Of a stretch of 64,000 nt of DNA, positions 45,430 to 56,963 are shown in pieces. The position numbers were made by a program, and so were the translations under genes. This stretch comes from Rhytidiadelphus loreus. Taxonomy: Eukaryota; Streptophyta; Bryopsida; Hypnales; Hylocomiaceae. Positions within the stretch are counted from its first letter, which is position 1. Every line of letters starts with the position of its first letter. The stretch spans positions 49,419,001-49,483,000 of the forward strand of contig OX344765.1 in the NCBI GenBank assembly GCA_947034895.1. The letters run 5' to 3'. Under the pieces are notes generated by a model. That model was given only the letters and a program-made list of their open reading frames with translations, had not been told where the DNA came from and did not search any database.

Positions 45430-46645
45430 GAGTACTATGAAAATCTTATCATGTTCTCCTCACAATTTTTGAAGTCTCCTCTGATGCGGCCATGAAGATG
45501 AGTTTCCAAATTATGGACCTATTCAGAGACCACTTCCTTCATTGGAGGCTCACTTGCATTCTCTAACGAGTCACGGAAGTTGTCGACCTAATCACGTGAT
45601 GGGAAACGGTTTTCAATATTGAAAACTCATCTTCACGCTAAACCCCAAAACCCACACTCCAACACTTTTCCTTCAAAAAGAGTCTCGGTGATCTATGTGA
45701 ATAGTTCAAAGGCCCGGATTGCCCATGGCCACAATCCTGTCAAGGCAAAAAGACGATCATTCAAGCAAACAGGACCCATTGGGTGCAGGTCACCATTTAT
45801 TTCCACTAAAGTTTTCTCCTTCAATGTTCATACAATCAATGGCATTTTGTACATTTGGAGGGGCAAAAATCCCTTCCAGTTCCAACCCGTTGAAACCGCG
45901 GTGAGGACAAGAAAACAAATCCTCAGTACCACTCAACTACCTGCCTCTCAAGGAAGCGCAATTGCTCGAGAAGTCTTTTATGACGTCCCATCAATTCTGC
46001 TACATCTAGATCTGCACGGTGAGGGGTAAACGGGAGTGAAGTCTACATCAGCTTCAAATTGTTTGCATTTGTCTCCAAATCTTCGATCACCTCCTCAACG
46101 GCATCGCCGTGCATGTGTCCCAGAGTACAAATCAAGTAACGCTAGCTCTGCAATGGCAGCTTAATTACAACCAAACTAGACTTCATTTAGGACCAAACTA
46201 GTGCTCACTTTAATTTGCCAGAAAACTCGATCACCACGGGCAAAAACTGGCAGGTCGGAAACAAAGTCCCCCTCTTCTAACAAGCTGGGCTCATGAGCGC
46301 TCCAGTAGCCTGGGTTAAATTCTAGAGGCCGGTGCCAGACCATGATCAGATCTGGAGTAAGCTCCAAATGTTTGCTTACAAGAGAACGTCGCCAGGTCAA
46401 TCTCTGGGATTCTTGAAGTTTTCTGAGCTCCAGCACGAGAAACTGCCTCCTTGACAAGGAAGACGGCAAAAAATGTTGATATTAACATGATGTGCTGGCG
46501 CCGTTGAGCGCGTCCCAGACATGTGGCAGAGTATCCTGTCTGTGATGCTTACCAGATCAGAAAACGAAACGTCACCTTCGTCTCCGTGAGCATTGAAAAA
46601 TGCTACGAATATAAACCAAGCATTGTCTGACAAGCGCTGGATCAA
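45430..46645 (-). pseudogene. upstream exons of the unrecognised gene, with in-frame TAGs
   Basis: Four phase-0 exons can be read. 46645-46553 (AFFNAHGDEGDVSFSDL) ends at donor GTAAGC. 46442-46209 (LELRKLQESQRLTWRR, then LTPDLIMVWHRPLEF, FARGDRVFWQIK) ends at GTGAGC. 46141-45941 (RYLICTLGHMHGDAVEEVIE, then LDVAELMGRHKRLLEQLRF) ends at CAG-GTAG. 45587 to about 45430 (VDNFRDSLENASEP, VHNLETHLHGRIRGDF). The exon at 46141 has TAG at 46045-46043, and the next has a TAG before VHNLE. Both would be CAG before one transition. Matching phases across small introns (110 and 67 bp) argue for a real gene origin. I do not recognise the family. The 5' exon is uncertain because it lies close to the 3' end of the next gene. 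Confidence 0.5.
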
Positions 46646-46754
46646 TCATGCACTTGGGGGGTGAGTCTACACGCTTCTTCTTTGAGAAAATCTGTGTGGA
46701 GAGTTCATGTCTATCTGCAGCATTGTCCTTGGATAGGAGCCATTCGTATCCGAG

Positions 46755-46789
46755 GACGATGCTGCAGCGAGAGTTTATTACAACACTAA
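46755..46789 (-). terminator. candidate poly(A) signal of the aminotransferase-like gene
   Basis: AATAAA on the minus strand (TTTATT at about 46776-46781) lies about 10 bp after the stop codon. It is close to the stop, so a further downstream signal is possible. Confidence 0.35.
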
Positions 46790-49220
46790 CTAATAGGACT
46801 GATCGTCCTGGAAATGGGATTCCAGCTTTTGGGGGGGATTGGCGGCAGCGGCGGCGTTGTAGCCGGGGGCCATGGTGGAGATGTAGTCTTGGTTTCGGAA
46901 CTTGGTCAGGAACTGCACCACGCGGTACGCATCTTCGAAGTTGGACATGGGGCCGAGGGACACTTGCAAGCACTCGAAATCAGAATTCGTTTGGTTGAAG
47001 ATGCTGGCATTCTTCACTCTGGCCTTGACCGGCCCCAGCAGATTCGCCACGCCGGGGTTGCTGAACGCGCCCACGGCGAGCGTGATATGGTGTTTGGTAG
47101 CCAGGCGCTGCACCAGCGCTGGCGAGACCACCTCGCCCGTGCTGTCGAGCACGTTGAACGAGATGATGTTGCCGCGATTCTCCGTCATGTACGGGCTGAA
47201 CACATTCACTAGGCTCCAGTCGTCTGGGTCGATTTGGCGGAGCCCCTTGAGCTTGTGCACCATCCACGTCGCGAGCGTCTTCACGCGCTTGTTGATCACG
47301 TCCAGGCCGAGCGATTGCAAGTGCTGGAGCCCGAGGTCCAGGCCGGCGAAGGAGAGCTTCGAGAGGCTCTCGTCCTCGGCGACAATGTGGCAGTCGTTGC
47401 CGAGCGTGGGGTTCACCCTCGCGGTGAGCGTGATGGCGTTCATGTTCGGGGGGTGGGTGATGAGGAAGCTCGCGCGGCGCACCAGCAGAAAGCCCATGCC
47501 CGAAGGGTACCCCACGATGTTCTGGAACGAGCCGACCACGAAGTCGGGCTGGTGCTTGTGAAGGTCCAGAGTGCCGGTGGGCAGCAACGTCGACACGTCC
47601 AGAAGCACATGCCACCCGGATTTGTGCGCTTTGTTGATCCAGTGCATGGAGTGGCGGATGCCGGTCACGTTCGACTGCGCGGGGTAAACGAACAAGCTCC
47701 CGCTGTGTTGGAAAATATGGCGCTTCATCAGGGGCCGAATGTTGGCTTTCGTCATGGACAGATCCGTCTCCTCCAGGGGCGCCAGCACCGTCTTCCCGCC
47801 CGCTTTCCCTGCTGCGGCAATCAGCTGGAAACCATCACAAAGTTAGCATTCATATACAGAGCAATGAGCATCACTGAACGGAACTATTACACTTGCTGGC
47901 CATGGACCGGATCGACAGTTACCTGACTGACGGCGTCGTGGTTGTCCTGGCAAAGCAGAAGGGGACTGCCTTTAAGGAATGGATATGCATTGGCGACCAG
48001 GCGGTAGGAAGCTCTAAGCCCCGAGGTGAAGACAATGCTGTACTCCGCCTTCGTCGTATTGAGCAACTGCAACAGCCGGCCTTGCGAGCTTGCTGCGTAC
48101 TCCACCGTGGTACTGGAATTCGCGCCGAACATGTGTCCCTCCATTACCAGCCTCGTGTGCTCTTCCATCTGAAACCGCGAGGAGAGAGTCAAGCTGGCGT
48201 AGTCCATATACACATGACGTGCGAGCTTCGGGTACTGATCTCGGCGAATGTAATCCATGGTTGAAGTGGCGGCGTAATCCGGGTTCGAGAGCAAAAACCG
48301 CTCATCCGCCTCGGCGAATTCGAGCGCTTCGTCGACGTCGTCCTCGTCATGGAACGAAGCTGACGACAGGTCGTAGTCCTCGTCGGAGTTCGAGTCCCAC
48401 GCCCAGCTTCGGCCCGAATTCTCCCGCCGGCTGAAGGTGTGGTCCGACGCCATCGTCGACGACCTGTTGCTGTCGCCATGGAACCCCCTCGCAGGGCCCC
48501 GTGAGCTCGGGAAGACGTCGCAGCTCTTGCGCCGGTTGTCGATCTCGCCGGAGTGCGGGACCGAGGTCTCTCCAGTGATCCAAGTCTTCCTCGACAGGAT
48601 CTTGTGGTGCTCCTTGATGATGTCCACGCTTTTCCGGCTGGCGAAGGAGACTGCGGGGCTCCGGGGGGAGTAGCTCACGTCATACTTATCGAGGACTGCT
48701 GGGATTAAGGAAGTGTCGATGGTATGGCGACTGCGCAGGAGCTTCTTCGTAACGAGAGGAGTGGTCGGGCGCGTTTTCATGGGGGAACCGAAATTCATAT
48801 CCGTAAGGTGACCCACCTGCAGGTCGTCGCTTCGCAACAATGTCATAATCTTGGAAGGGACGAAGCGCTTGCTGGTGACGAGGGGCGACCAGCCCTTGCC
48901 GCTCTCACTGTCGCTCTCCGACTGATTCAACCCACATCACCAACACCCAAACTACTGTGAGGAATCAACATTGCTGAAACCAACCACTAATCTCTAACAT
49001 TATTGGAGCTGCTGCTTTCAATGCCATATGACCTCAGCCACATTTCAAAACTCGTTGCAATCCATCGCTCCGGTATCCCATTCGAATGCCAACTTCCCAC
49101 ATTCGAAATTCACACCAGAGATTCAAACGACACAATCTAACGGGACACAAAATGCGAGAGACATACCGGTGAGTAGCCGGAGGCCTTAGGGCCACTCCGA
49201 AGCTTGTTGAACCTGAACAT
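46790..49220 (-). CDS. class-V-aminotransferase-like (Mo-cofactor-sulfurase-like) protein, 695 aa, 3 exons
   Basis: Exons: 49220-49167 (18 codons, MFRFNKLRSGPKASGYSP, donor GTATGT), 48921-47923 (333 codons, donor GTAACT) and 47824-46790 (344 codons plus stop, acceptor TTTCCAG). All introns are phase 0. Residues 1-220 are serine-rich and acidic (DSNSDEDYDLSSASFHDEDD), probably disordered. The PLP-transferase fold starts near YMDYASLTLSS and includes FGANSSTT, EYSIVFTSGLRASYRLVAN, LFVYPAQSNVTGIRHSM and DVSTLLPTG. At the position of the Schiff-base lysine the sequence is GSFQNIVGYPSG, so the lysine is absent. Plants have a family of such proteins without the MOSC domain and of unproven activity. 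It probably does not act as a standard aminotransferase or desulfurase. GC-rich exons and intact frames suggest a living gene. Confidence 0.88.
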
Positions 49221-50680
49221 GACGACGAAGCCTTGCTTCAATAAATTCCTTATCACCGACGAGGACCAGGGCCTCACCCCCTGGCTACTCCAATTCGGAG
49301 TGCATGAGCTGAGTGGCTTTTGGTAACCGATGCAGAATCATTCTCAAATTCAAACACGACAGTAGAGCAAGACCCCTGAAGAATCTCCTCTCCTACCCAC
49401 CTCAACGCAAGAGCAACAATGTGCTACTGATTCTTCGACGAGCATTCAAGTCGACTTAGGATTGTAATAAGTAACCACACTCAGATCTGGACAACTACCT
49501 GATGAGGACAACAACAACTAGCTGCTAAAGAAGCGAGCGAGTGAGCCTGGGAAAAAACAAACTACGACCTATCTAGATTGAATCTCTACGACACTACTCT
49601 AGTGGGCGACAGCTTTTCGCTGATGTTTTCGAATGATGAGTGAAACTTTGGGCTTGGGGCCTGGGACTGGATGGAGCGGTTGGAGCGGACTGAAGATCGG
49701 CGACGAGTGGAACTTCAACGAACGGGCTGCGAATATTCAACGGCGCGACGGAAGTTCGCTGGGGCGTGTGCAGCGCTGATCGGCGCGGCCTGCGCTATTT
49801 ACCCCACTGTTTTGCCGTATATCCAGGGCCTGCGCTAAATTTACCGCTGTCAGTGAAAGGCCAATTTGCATTTCTTCCCCTGCGTCAGGAGTTCGGGACC
49901 TGTATCTCTCTATTTTGCACTTGCGGCCACTGCCTCCACTCTGCTGGCTGATGAGCTATGGTCCTCGTCCTTTCCGCATCCATCCTTACCCTGCTAATAA
50001 GTTAATTATGTGGCTGCTAGTTGCTTTGCCTCGAGGCGAAAGCCAAGGATGCTATTCCCAGTGAGGCCTCCAACTCAACTTTTACTTATTATTCAAAGAG
50101 CAGAACAGCCAGCCGTTCCCGGCAACAATTGCAACAGTTCAGTTGTTGGCCTGCTGCCCGGAGTCCCTGTTCACCTGAAAACTATATTTCAAATCGATTC
50201 CGTTTCAAAGATAGAGTAACTTATTATTACTCGTGGATTATGATTCTTGCGTTCGTCTCGGAATAGGTTTCTGATCAAGTTTGTCATTTGGGGGACCTTC
50301 CGTTCAGTTGGTTTTTCATTTCTTAATGAGGACTTAAATAGGACCGGGATTATATTTCCACCATTGCACAAATTAAACTGAGAAAAGCAACCTATGGACG
50401 GGAGGTTTAAGACTCTGTTTGGAGTTCAATCCGACCTATCCTCTTTCGCTCACAAGATGGAGTATCAGATGAACTCTGGACATTATCTGATAACAGCCAG
50501 CTTTGAAGTTTGAGCTTGAATGCAAATACTTCAACTTGGGTACGATTTTCAGTGCAAGGATTTGGCAAGTCATGCAACTAATGGCTAATGGGATATGTTT
50601 TACTTTGTTTCGCACCAGAAGTTTCAAAGTTTTGTTTCGCATCAGAAGTCTTGATCAATTGCCAATCTCCATATCTCTTG
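49221..50680 (-). promoter_or_regulatory. 5' leader and promoter region of the aminotransferase-like gene
   Basis: GC-richer to about 50.1 kb, with pyrimidine and CT-rich stretches (49480-49560) compatible with a 5' UTR and core promoter. The transcription start is not assigned. From 50.2 kb the composition falls to AT-rich intergenic DNA. Short plus-strand frames here show no motif. Confidence 0.4.
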
Positions 50681-50682
50681 CT

Positions 50683-51690
50683 CTAACTCCTAAATGCCCC
50701 TAAATGCCCAAATCTGTGTTTGCAAAACTTTGAAGTTAAATAAAACCTAACTTTGAAGTTGCTATTTTTAGTAGTTTATATTTTTGGAAAGTTCTTCTTG
50801 AAGTCTAGTTTTAGCATCAAAAATCCAATCTTGAAAATAAATTATAGTAATTTTTCTATTCAAGATTTTGTGCTAGGGTACTCATTGCAATCCTATAGTG
50901 TTCTTGAGAGTTCTTGGAAATGAGCCTCAAATACACTAATCTTGAGGAAAAATCACATTCAAAATTCATTTACAAAAATTATAGAGTAGATTTTAAGACA
51001 TAAATTGATTGGAGTTATACATGTTAGGCCCTTTAACCCTTAAATGTCAGAACTCCCTTTACACCAAACACCAAAACTGTAGTTGGAAAATTTACAGAAT
51101 TAGAACTACAGTTTTGGTGTTTGGTGTAAAAAAATTTAGATCATTTGGAATTGTACAGCATATAGGAAAGAAATAGTAAGTAGAAAAAGGTAGAGAAAAT
51201 AAATAAATAAGTAAATAAGTAAATAAATTTTTTGTTGAGCTACCCAAAAATCACTATGTTGCAAGAAAACATTGTTTGGATGTTTAGGGGTTAACCTCAT
51301 ATTTTTTTGGTCACCAACTTTTTAGATTTGACTTGTGAGAAGAAGATTGAAAGACTTCACATCACTCTTGCAGTTTTAACACCCTCAAGGTCAAACATTA
51401 TAATCTTTTACTCTATAAGTGATATTGTTGTATTTTCTATGAGATCTCTGATACGGTTACGATTCAAAAATAAATTGATACAAAATGTTGAAAATGTTGG
51501 CATTTTGTTCAATTTAGAACAAATTCCAAGAAGCTCAAAACAGGCCTTGGATATTTATGGGTTAAATCGAGTAAAAAATTGAATCCATTAAACTTCATTC
51601 TAGAATTGTCAAACATATTTACTCTATTCATAATTATTAAATACATTATTTATAGGAGGTCATAGAAACTCGGCATGGAAACTTGAACTT
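50683..51690 (-). repeat. inverted copy of the TTAA repeat family, split by a MITE
   Basis: In reverse orientation it matches 63297-63923: CCTAAATGCCCAAATCTG, then AGTCTAGTTTTAGCATC and ATTGATTGGAGTTATACATG correspond to the complement of the 63.6-63.9 kb sequence. The other side (51295-51600) matches the complement of 62.3-62.5 kb. A 254-bp MITE interrupts it at a TTAA. Confidence 0.65.
51037..51290. mobile_element. 254-bp TTAA MITE with an empty-site counterpart
   Basis: TTAA at 51033-51036 and 51291-51294. Ends are CCCTTAAATGTC and, inward from the right, CCCCTAAACATCC. The interior has an inverted pair ACACCAAACACCAAAACTG and its complement. The equivalent position in the copy at 63.59 kb reads GAGGATAAAGGGC without the insert, so the insertion and TTAA duplication can be seen directly. 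Confidence 0.8.
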
Positions 51691-51692
51691 AA

Positions 51693-52928
51693 CCTCTAAA
51701 TGCCCAAACTACGTTTTTTGGCAACATAGCGATTTTGGACAACTCACTATAAACAGAATTTTTATTATTTTCTTTGAAATTTTCACACAACATGCTCAAT
51801 GAAATAGCTTCAAGGCCCAACAATTTTCATAATTTTTAACTACATGGTTCAAACTTCAAAAGTTATTGTATAATATGTAGTTTTCAAAATTTGAAATTGG
51901 TCTTCTAAAGTATATGTAGAAAGTTTTGAATCATTCCATTTTGATGAATGAGATTAAAGTTATGAGGAGTTGTAGTTTGCGGGTAGTTATGGAATTTCTA
52001 CTCTAAAATAAACTTTGAAGTCCTTTATTTTACTAAATTTTCAATATTTTTGGAAAACCCTAAAAACATTAGGTGTAGATTGTTTATTACAACATTACAT
52101 TAGAGAAATTTTAGGGTCTCTAGAGGGTTGCCTCATGATGACAGACCAAGATATTTCGAGCTTGGTCTATCACCTCGAAAAGTGTTGCACCTTTGGTGTT
52201 AGCCAAGGTGAATATCTCAAAATTGGCCAGTTTTTACGATTTTTTTAAAAAAATTTAAATTTATTTCAGCTTGGAAAAAAAAAAGTTTTAGTCAATTTTT
52301 TATTCATTAATTTCAATTTCTGCATTGTTGGCACTAGAGATTTGGGCGGGCAAAAATAGGGAGAAAACGATTTGTTTTTGCAAAAAAGAAACAACTTTTA
52401 GGGTCCCTTAAAGGCTACGGAGTAGCCCTCTTGAGACCCCAAATTTTCTCTAATGCAACCATTGGGATTGGCATTTTTCAATTCCATAACTAAATTCTTA
52501 ACAATTTAGTATTTTAAATCATTCTCTACTTGTTTCTACTTACTATTTTTTTCCTTTATGTTGTATAGTTCCAAATTATTTGAATTTTTTTCTAGGCATG
52601 TAGCCAACTTGCCTTAAAGAATTAATCCAAAGAAACACCACCATTGGGGACAATTTTTTCATACAAATGTGACCTTGTGAAATGCAATTGCCTGTTTTTT
52701 TTGCAAGACCTCCAAAAGGATTTTTGTCACTTCAAATGCTTGCAATCTTGCAATCTAGATAGTAGAAAATTCTGAATTTTTTTCCATATCTTCTCAAATC
52801 AATATACTACAAATTTCAACGGGTATGTGTATCCAAATTTTTTTTTCTTCTAAAATTTGATACTTGTACTAGAAATAGCAGTTTCGGAGCACTTTTGGTG
52901 AAAATATATTTTCCAAAACATTTAGGGG
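51693..52928. mobile_element. TTAA-type element with a nested MITE
   Basis: Left end TTAACCTCTAAATGCCC at 51689; right end AACATTTAGGGG at 52928, followed by TAAA in place of TTAA. It is homologous to 59927-60840 and to 35695-36668. It is about 360 bp longer than its relatives because of the insert at 52098-52455. Confidence 0.75.
52098..52455. mobile_element. 358-bp nested MITE with CATTAGAGAAA ends
   Basis: Terminal inverted repeats CATTAGAGAAATTTTAGGG and its diverged complement at AAATTTTCTCTAATG. Next to them GGTCTCTAGAGGG pairs with CCCTCTTGAGACC. The relative at 60.36 kb reads ACAACATTGCAACCATTGG without the insert. The exact target duplication is unresolved. Confidence 0.75.
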
Positions 52929-52929
52929 T

Positions 52930-53162
52930 AAATATCTCTACTGCCTAAAAAAATAACTAAAATCGAAATGGATTGCAGTCACAGCCTAAGCATATATATC
53001 TACCTTTAATTTTGATTTGAAGTATTATGTAAATTTATGCAACAATTAGACTAACATGGATAATCTGTACCCTCAACTTTGATGTTTTATAATTTTATGC
53101 AACAAAGCTTTTGAACTTTAACCCTTAAAAGGACGAACTGGTCCAGTGGAACATTACAAAAA
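52930..53162. other. spacer, nothing identified
   Basis: AT-rich, with TTAACCCTTAAAAGGACG at about 53119 that resembles the start of the GAATCCTTC repeat family but is interrupted at once by the next element. Confidence 0.4.
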
Positions 53163-53476
53163 GCATTAGAAGAGATTTCAGGATTTTAAGGGCCGTTTCA
53201 GGGCCGTTCCCGGCGTTGTTCCCTCGCCAGTAAAAGAATGCCGTTGTCAGATTTTATTTTTTTTGAAATAAATAAATAAATAAATAAAATTTAAGTCCTT
53301 AAACTGAGAAACAAAGTTAAATTTATTTATTTATTTATTTATTTCGAAAAATCTGACCTGGCCGTCTCTCGGCCAGGTCAGCACAGGCCGGGAACAACAG
53401 ATATTGGCGGTTCTCGGGGGGGTTTCGAGTTGGGAACTCGCAGCCCTCCCCGAGAGCCAAATCACATGTAATGTTT
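53163..53476. mobile_element. MITE of the GGGCCGTTTC family
   Basis: CATTAGAAGAGATTTCAGG at the left and CCAAATCACATGTAATG at the right. The inner pair GGGCCGTTTCAGGGCCGTTC and the segment TCTGACCTGGCCGTC are shared with 6224-6691. The centre has complementary (AAAT)n and (ATTT)n runs that can fold together. Confidence 0.65.
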
Positions 53477-53819
53477 GAGCCCTTCAAAGGACCATTTAAG
53501 GGAGGGGTGTAAACCTCAAAATAATTTTTAAAAATTAAAAATTAAAAATAATCAAAATCTAATTAGGCACTAGTAGTAGCACATCAGATTTCAGAATTTT
53601 GTAATTTTGGATTTATTTTAAAAAATAATTTTTTTATCATTTCATTTTTTAAAAATTATTTATTAAAACTGTCCCACACCATCTTAGCCCTGCAATTTGC
53701 CGATTTCTTTCATTTTAAATTTAATTAATAAGTTTTATAAAAAAAAATCATTTTTTGGGCTAGTGTTCCTTGTTCAAGAATTGATGGCCTACCTTAGGGC
53801 TCAAACTTCTTGTAATGGG

Positions 53820-54000
53820 ATGGATTGGTGACTATGGAAATCAACCCTTTGGATACCATGGGAATCATTGGCTTAAAAAAATGCAAAAGCACTCATTGAA
53901 AGTCAAACTATTGTAAAAGACCTCCCCTTTTCACAACAAAATTTCAAGGATGAATAGGTGCACTTTTGTCATTCATCAAACACAAAATGTCCATAGTATT
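53820..54000. repeat. partial copy of the GAATCCTTC repeat family
   Basis: Shares GGAAATCAACCCTTTGG, TGCAAAAGCACTCATTG and AAAGTCAAACTATTGTA with 56964-57203 and 61091-61311. Confidence 0.55.
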
Positions 54001-54880
54001 GTTTATGGATTAAACACCAAATCCTAATAGGTTCAAGCCTCATTTGAAAATTTAAAAAAATTATTTTATTCCCACCAATCATAATCAATTACATTTAGTG
54101 CAATTGATAGGAATTACAAATGATTAACTAGTGTACCCTGTGTTGTTGTCACAACCAACATAAATGCAAAATTAATTTCTAATTTTTTAATTCATTAAGA
54201 CCTTGAAATTCAACACCGTTGTGAGAGGTTGCGCTTTTGGTACAAAAAGAAAGCTTTCTATAGGAAGGAGTGCAAGGTCTTTGTTTTGTGGCATTTTGAC
54301 ATGTTATGCGAAATTTACAATTTTTCCAAGATAAAAGATAATTTAATTCAATTTTTTAATTAAAAAAATCCATAACTTTCACACAATAGGTCCAAATGCC
54401 ACAAAACTAGCACAAATAAAAAGCTTTATGCACATAGGAGTGCAAGGGCTTTGTTTTGTGGCATTTGGAAATGTGACTTGAAAGTTGTGATTTTTCCAAC
54501 ATAAAAGGCAATTTAATTCAATTTTCAAATTCACAAAATTTTTGAAATTCAATAACTTTCACACCATTTGTCCAAACACCACAAAACAAAGTTTGTGCAC
54601 CCCTCCTTGTCAAGAGCTTTCTAACTATACCAAAAGTGCCATCAAACACCTCACGGTTTCATAAATCTCAGCATATTAAACAAAACAAACAACCTATCTT
54701 AAGGTATAGATTTCACTATCAATTTCACTTAGTTGTCTTCTTACTTGAACTTTGATCATGGGACTAATGTGAATAATGAGTTTGTTGAAATTGATTCATT
54801 GGCTAAGTTGCATGGACCAAGAGAGTAAAAAGGTGCTAGATTTTGCCTTTACCATTGCATATATAGCATTGTTTGAATTG

Positions 54881-54936
<56 letters not shown>

Positions 54937-55098
54937 GTCTAATTCTTGATTTTTTTAAGGAAACCATTGGAAGACTTAAGGCAAGGACACCCAAAAGTGT
55001 CCATCACATGATCTCATTATGTACATCTCCTACATTGATATGTATCTATTGTTAAAGAAACAATTTTAGAACATCTACCCAGGTGACTCAAGTGATCC
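54001..55098. other. AT-rich intergenic with a repeated 140-bp motif and (AT)n
   Basis: A motif (GTGCAAGGTCTTTGTTTTGTGG, CACAAAAC, AACTTTCACAC) recurs two to three times between 54220 and 54620. An (AT)n run lies at 54883-54928. No gene seen. Confidence 0.5.
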
Positions 55099-56270
55099 TT
55101 GGTAACTTTTGCATACAGTATCCCAATGCGGATGTGTTTCTATGGTGGATTGGAATCTCCTTTCCTTTGCAAATTCACTGAAAATCGGAAGGATCCAATT
55201 AACTTAATTCCAGGAACTCTTACTATTATTCCAGAGTTGAATGATGTGAATTCAGTGCCGAGTAGAAACGAAGTGACAGTGACGGGTTTCGGACTTTCGG
55301 TGTCGGTTCCTAACCTTCGCGTTGTTGTTAGTCCGATCAGCCCGGGGGCTGGGCTGCCTCTTCATCTTATCCTGTTTTCCAAGCCACCCGTGTCAGTTGC
55401 ATGCACGTCGTCAAAGCACAGGTCCCAGGTGCATGCAACTATCGCGGAGCTATGGGGCTCCTCCCAACTGAACTACTTGTTTCACACTTCAATGCCTTCA
55501 GTTGCCGCGGCGGCCTTCCCTTCAGGATGATAAACTGACGTACTGCTGTCGTGTGCCTGTTTGTAACTATCATATTTTGAAACTGGGCTACGTACATACG
55601 CTAGCTAGCTGTAGATGGTCAATGAACAAGCTAGTAAGTAACCTCTACGGAGTCCTACGCAATGCTTGCATGGTTAAAGTCACTTGTCAATTGGAAACTA
55701 TAATAAGTCAGGACCGTCCATTTGATCGAGCCATAGCACTTGGCTTCCGGAAATTTGGGTGAGAGGTGCGCGCAGTCTGCATGCCAAGCTAGAGCGTGAT
55801 CCAGAGTCAACATTCGTTTCATTCGTGCCTTTGATTCCAAATGAATGGGAGCTTCAATTCCGTCGTGATCGACACTAAACTAATTGGATCATTCAAGCTA
55901 GCTAGAGCGGGATTGAAGCACTCACTGCCGGTAATTAACTGTGGATCGATTGAATAAGTTGGTGGACTATATATATATATATATATATATATAAATTGGA
56001 TTCCGTCCGTCAGTCCGGCCTTGAAGATTTTCAATGGATCCCGTCGTTACGTACAGTTTGCGTAGCTGATCGAGGATGGGGATCATATCGATCGATCGAT
56101 GCATGCTGCATGCATGCAGTGCTGCAGGGGCAGTACAGTAGAACCAAAGAGTACAAGTCCAGTACAGTTCGCCGTGTCCCGGGGCTTTTCTTTGACAAAA
56201 GTGACTTTCAGCGACAGCCAGGGATTCAGTTACGGACTCAACAAGTGCTCGAAGTCTGGCTCGTTGGAGA
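55099..56270. other. GC-richer island, possible gene fragment
   Basis: Composition rises clearly above the surroundings. A plus-strand frame 55099-55530 (143 codons) has a moderately coding-like middle (TVTGFGLSVSVPNLRVVVS), but I recognise no domain and see no paired splice sites. (AT)n at 55966-55992 and GATC or GCTAGC runs follow. It may be a promoter, an untranslated exon or an old gene piece. Confidence 0.3.
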
Positions 56271-56271
56271 T

Positions 56272-56614
56272 GGCCGGGGTGAACTGACCCCCTCGCTCGT
56301 GCCCGAAGTAAAACCCTGAAAGTTTTTATTTCCCACGCATGATAAAATTTTCAATTTTTGAATTCATATTTGCAATCAGAGACCCCAAATTAACTATGGA
56401 GAGATGTACACTGAATAGTGAAATTAGGTTGTCCTACACTAATTTCTCATATCTAACACTTTCAGACATGGTCAACTATAGTCTGGGGCAACCTAATTTC
56501 ACTATTCAGTGTAGAGCATACATTTTCAGGGCACAAAATAGGGGGTCTTTTTTTTACTTGCACCCACTGGACTGACTTGCGGGGATGAGCGAGGGGGTCA
56601 GTTCACCCCGACCG
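56272..56614. mobile_element. MITE with GGTGAACTGACCCCC ends
   Basis: Inverted ends share GGGGTGAACTGACCCCC and the following TCGCTC. The inside has CAAAATAGGGGGTC and a poly-T plus TACTTGCACCC block, as in the sibling at 56668-56872 and partial copies at 60.90 and 61.74 kb. A second palindromic element is nested inside. Confidence 0.75.
56405..56515. mobile_element. small palindromic MITE nested in the 56272 element
   Basis: ACACTGAATAGTGAAATTAG and CTAATTTCACTATTCAGTGT form a perfect inverted pair about 65 bp apart. The sibling element 400 bp away lacks it. Confidence 0.7.
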
Positions 56615-56667
56615 TTAGAGATGGACCAGCCGATATTAATAACAATACTCCGTATGTGATTCAGGGG

Positions 56668-56872
56668 CAAGGTGAACTAATCCCCTCGCTTGGCCCTATG
56701 GGCAAACCCTGGAATTATTTATTTTTCACACATGAATTTTTTGGCAATCAAAGACCCCAAATTAGTCAAGAGAGATCAAGAGTATTCCCTAGAACGGCCC
56801 AAAATAGGGGGCTTTTTTTTTACATGCACCCCTGATAAGGTCGAGCGAGGGGGTCAATCCACCCCGATCTAA
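56668..56872. mobile_element. second MITE of the GGTGAACT family
   Basis: AAGGTGAACTAATCCCCTCG at the left and AGCGAGGGGGTCAATCCACC at the right. It has the same interior blocks as 56272-56614 without the nested palindrome. Confidence 0.7.
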
Positions 56873-56963
56873 TTCAGTTGGTGCATTGATGGGAAATTTT
56901 GTTAAAATGCCGTGGCAGTATTTCATACAGTCACCATTTTCCCATTCATTTCTTTCTTTTTAA

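Noticed and set aside
46814..48673. Long plus-strand and other-frame reads across the aminotransferase-like gene
   Set aside because: GC-rich shadow frames; the minus-strand frame alone has the family motifs and consistent splice phases.
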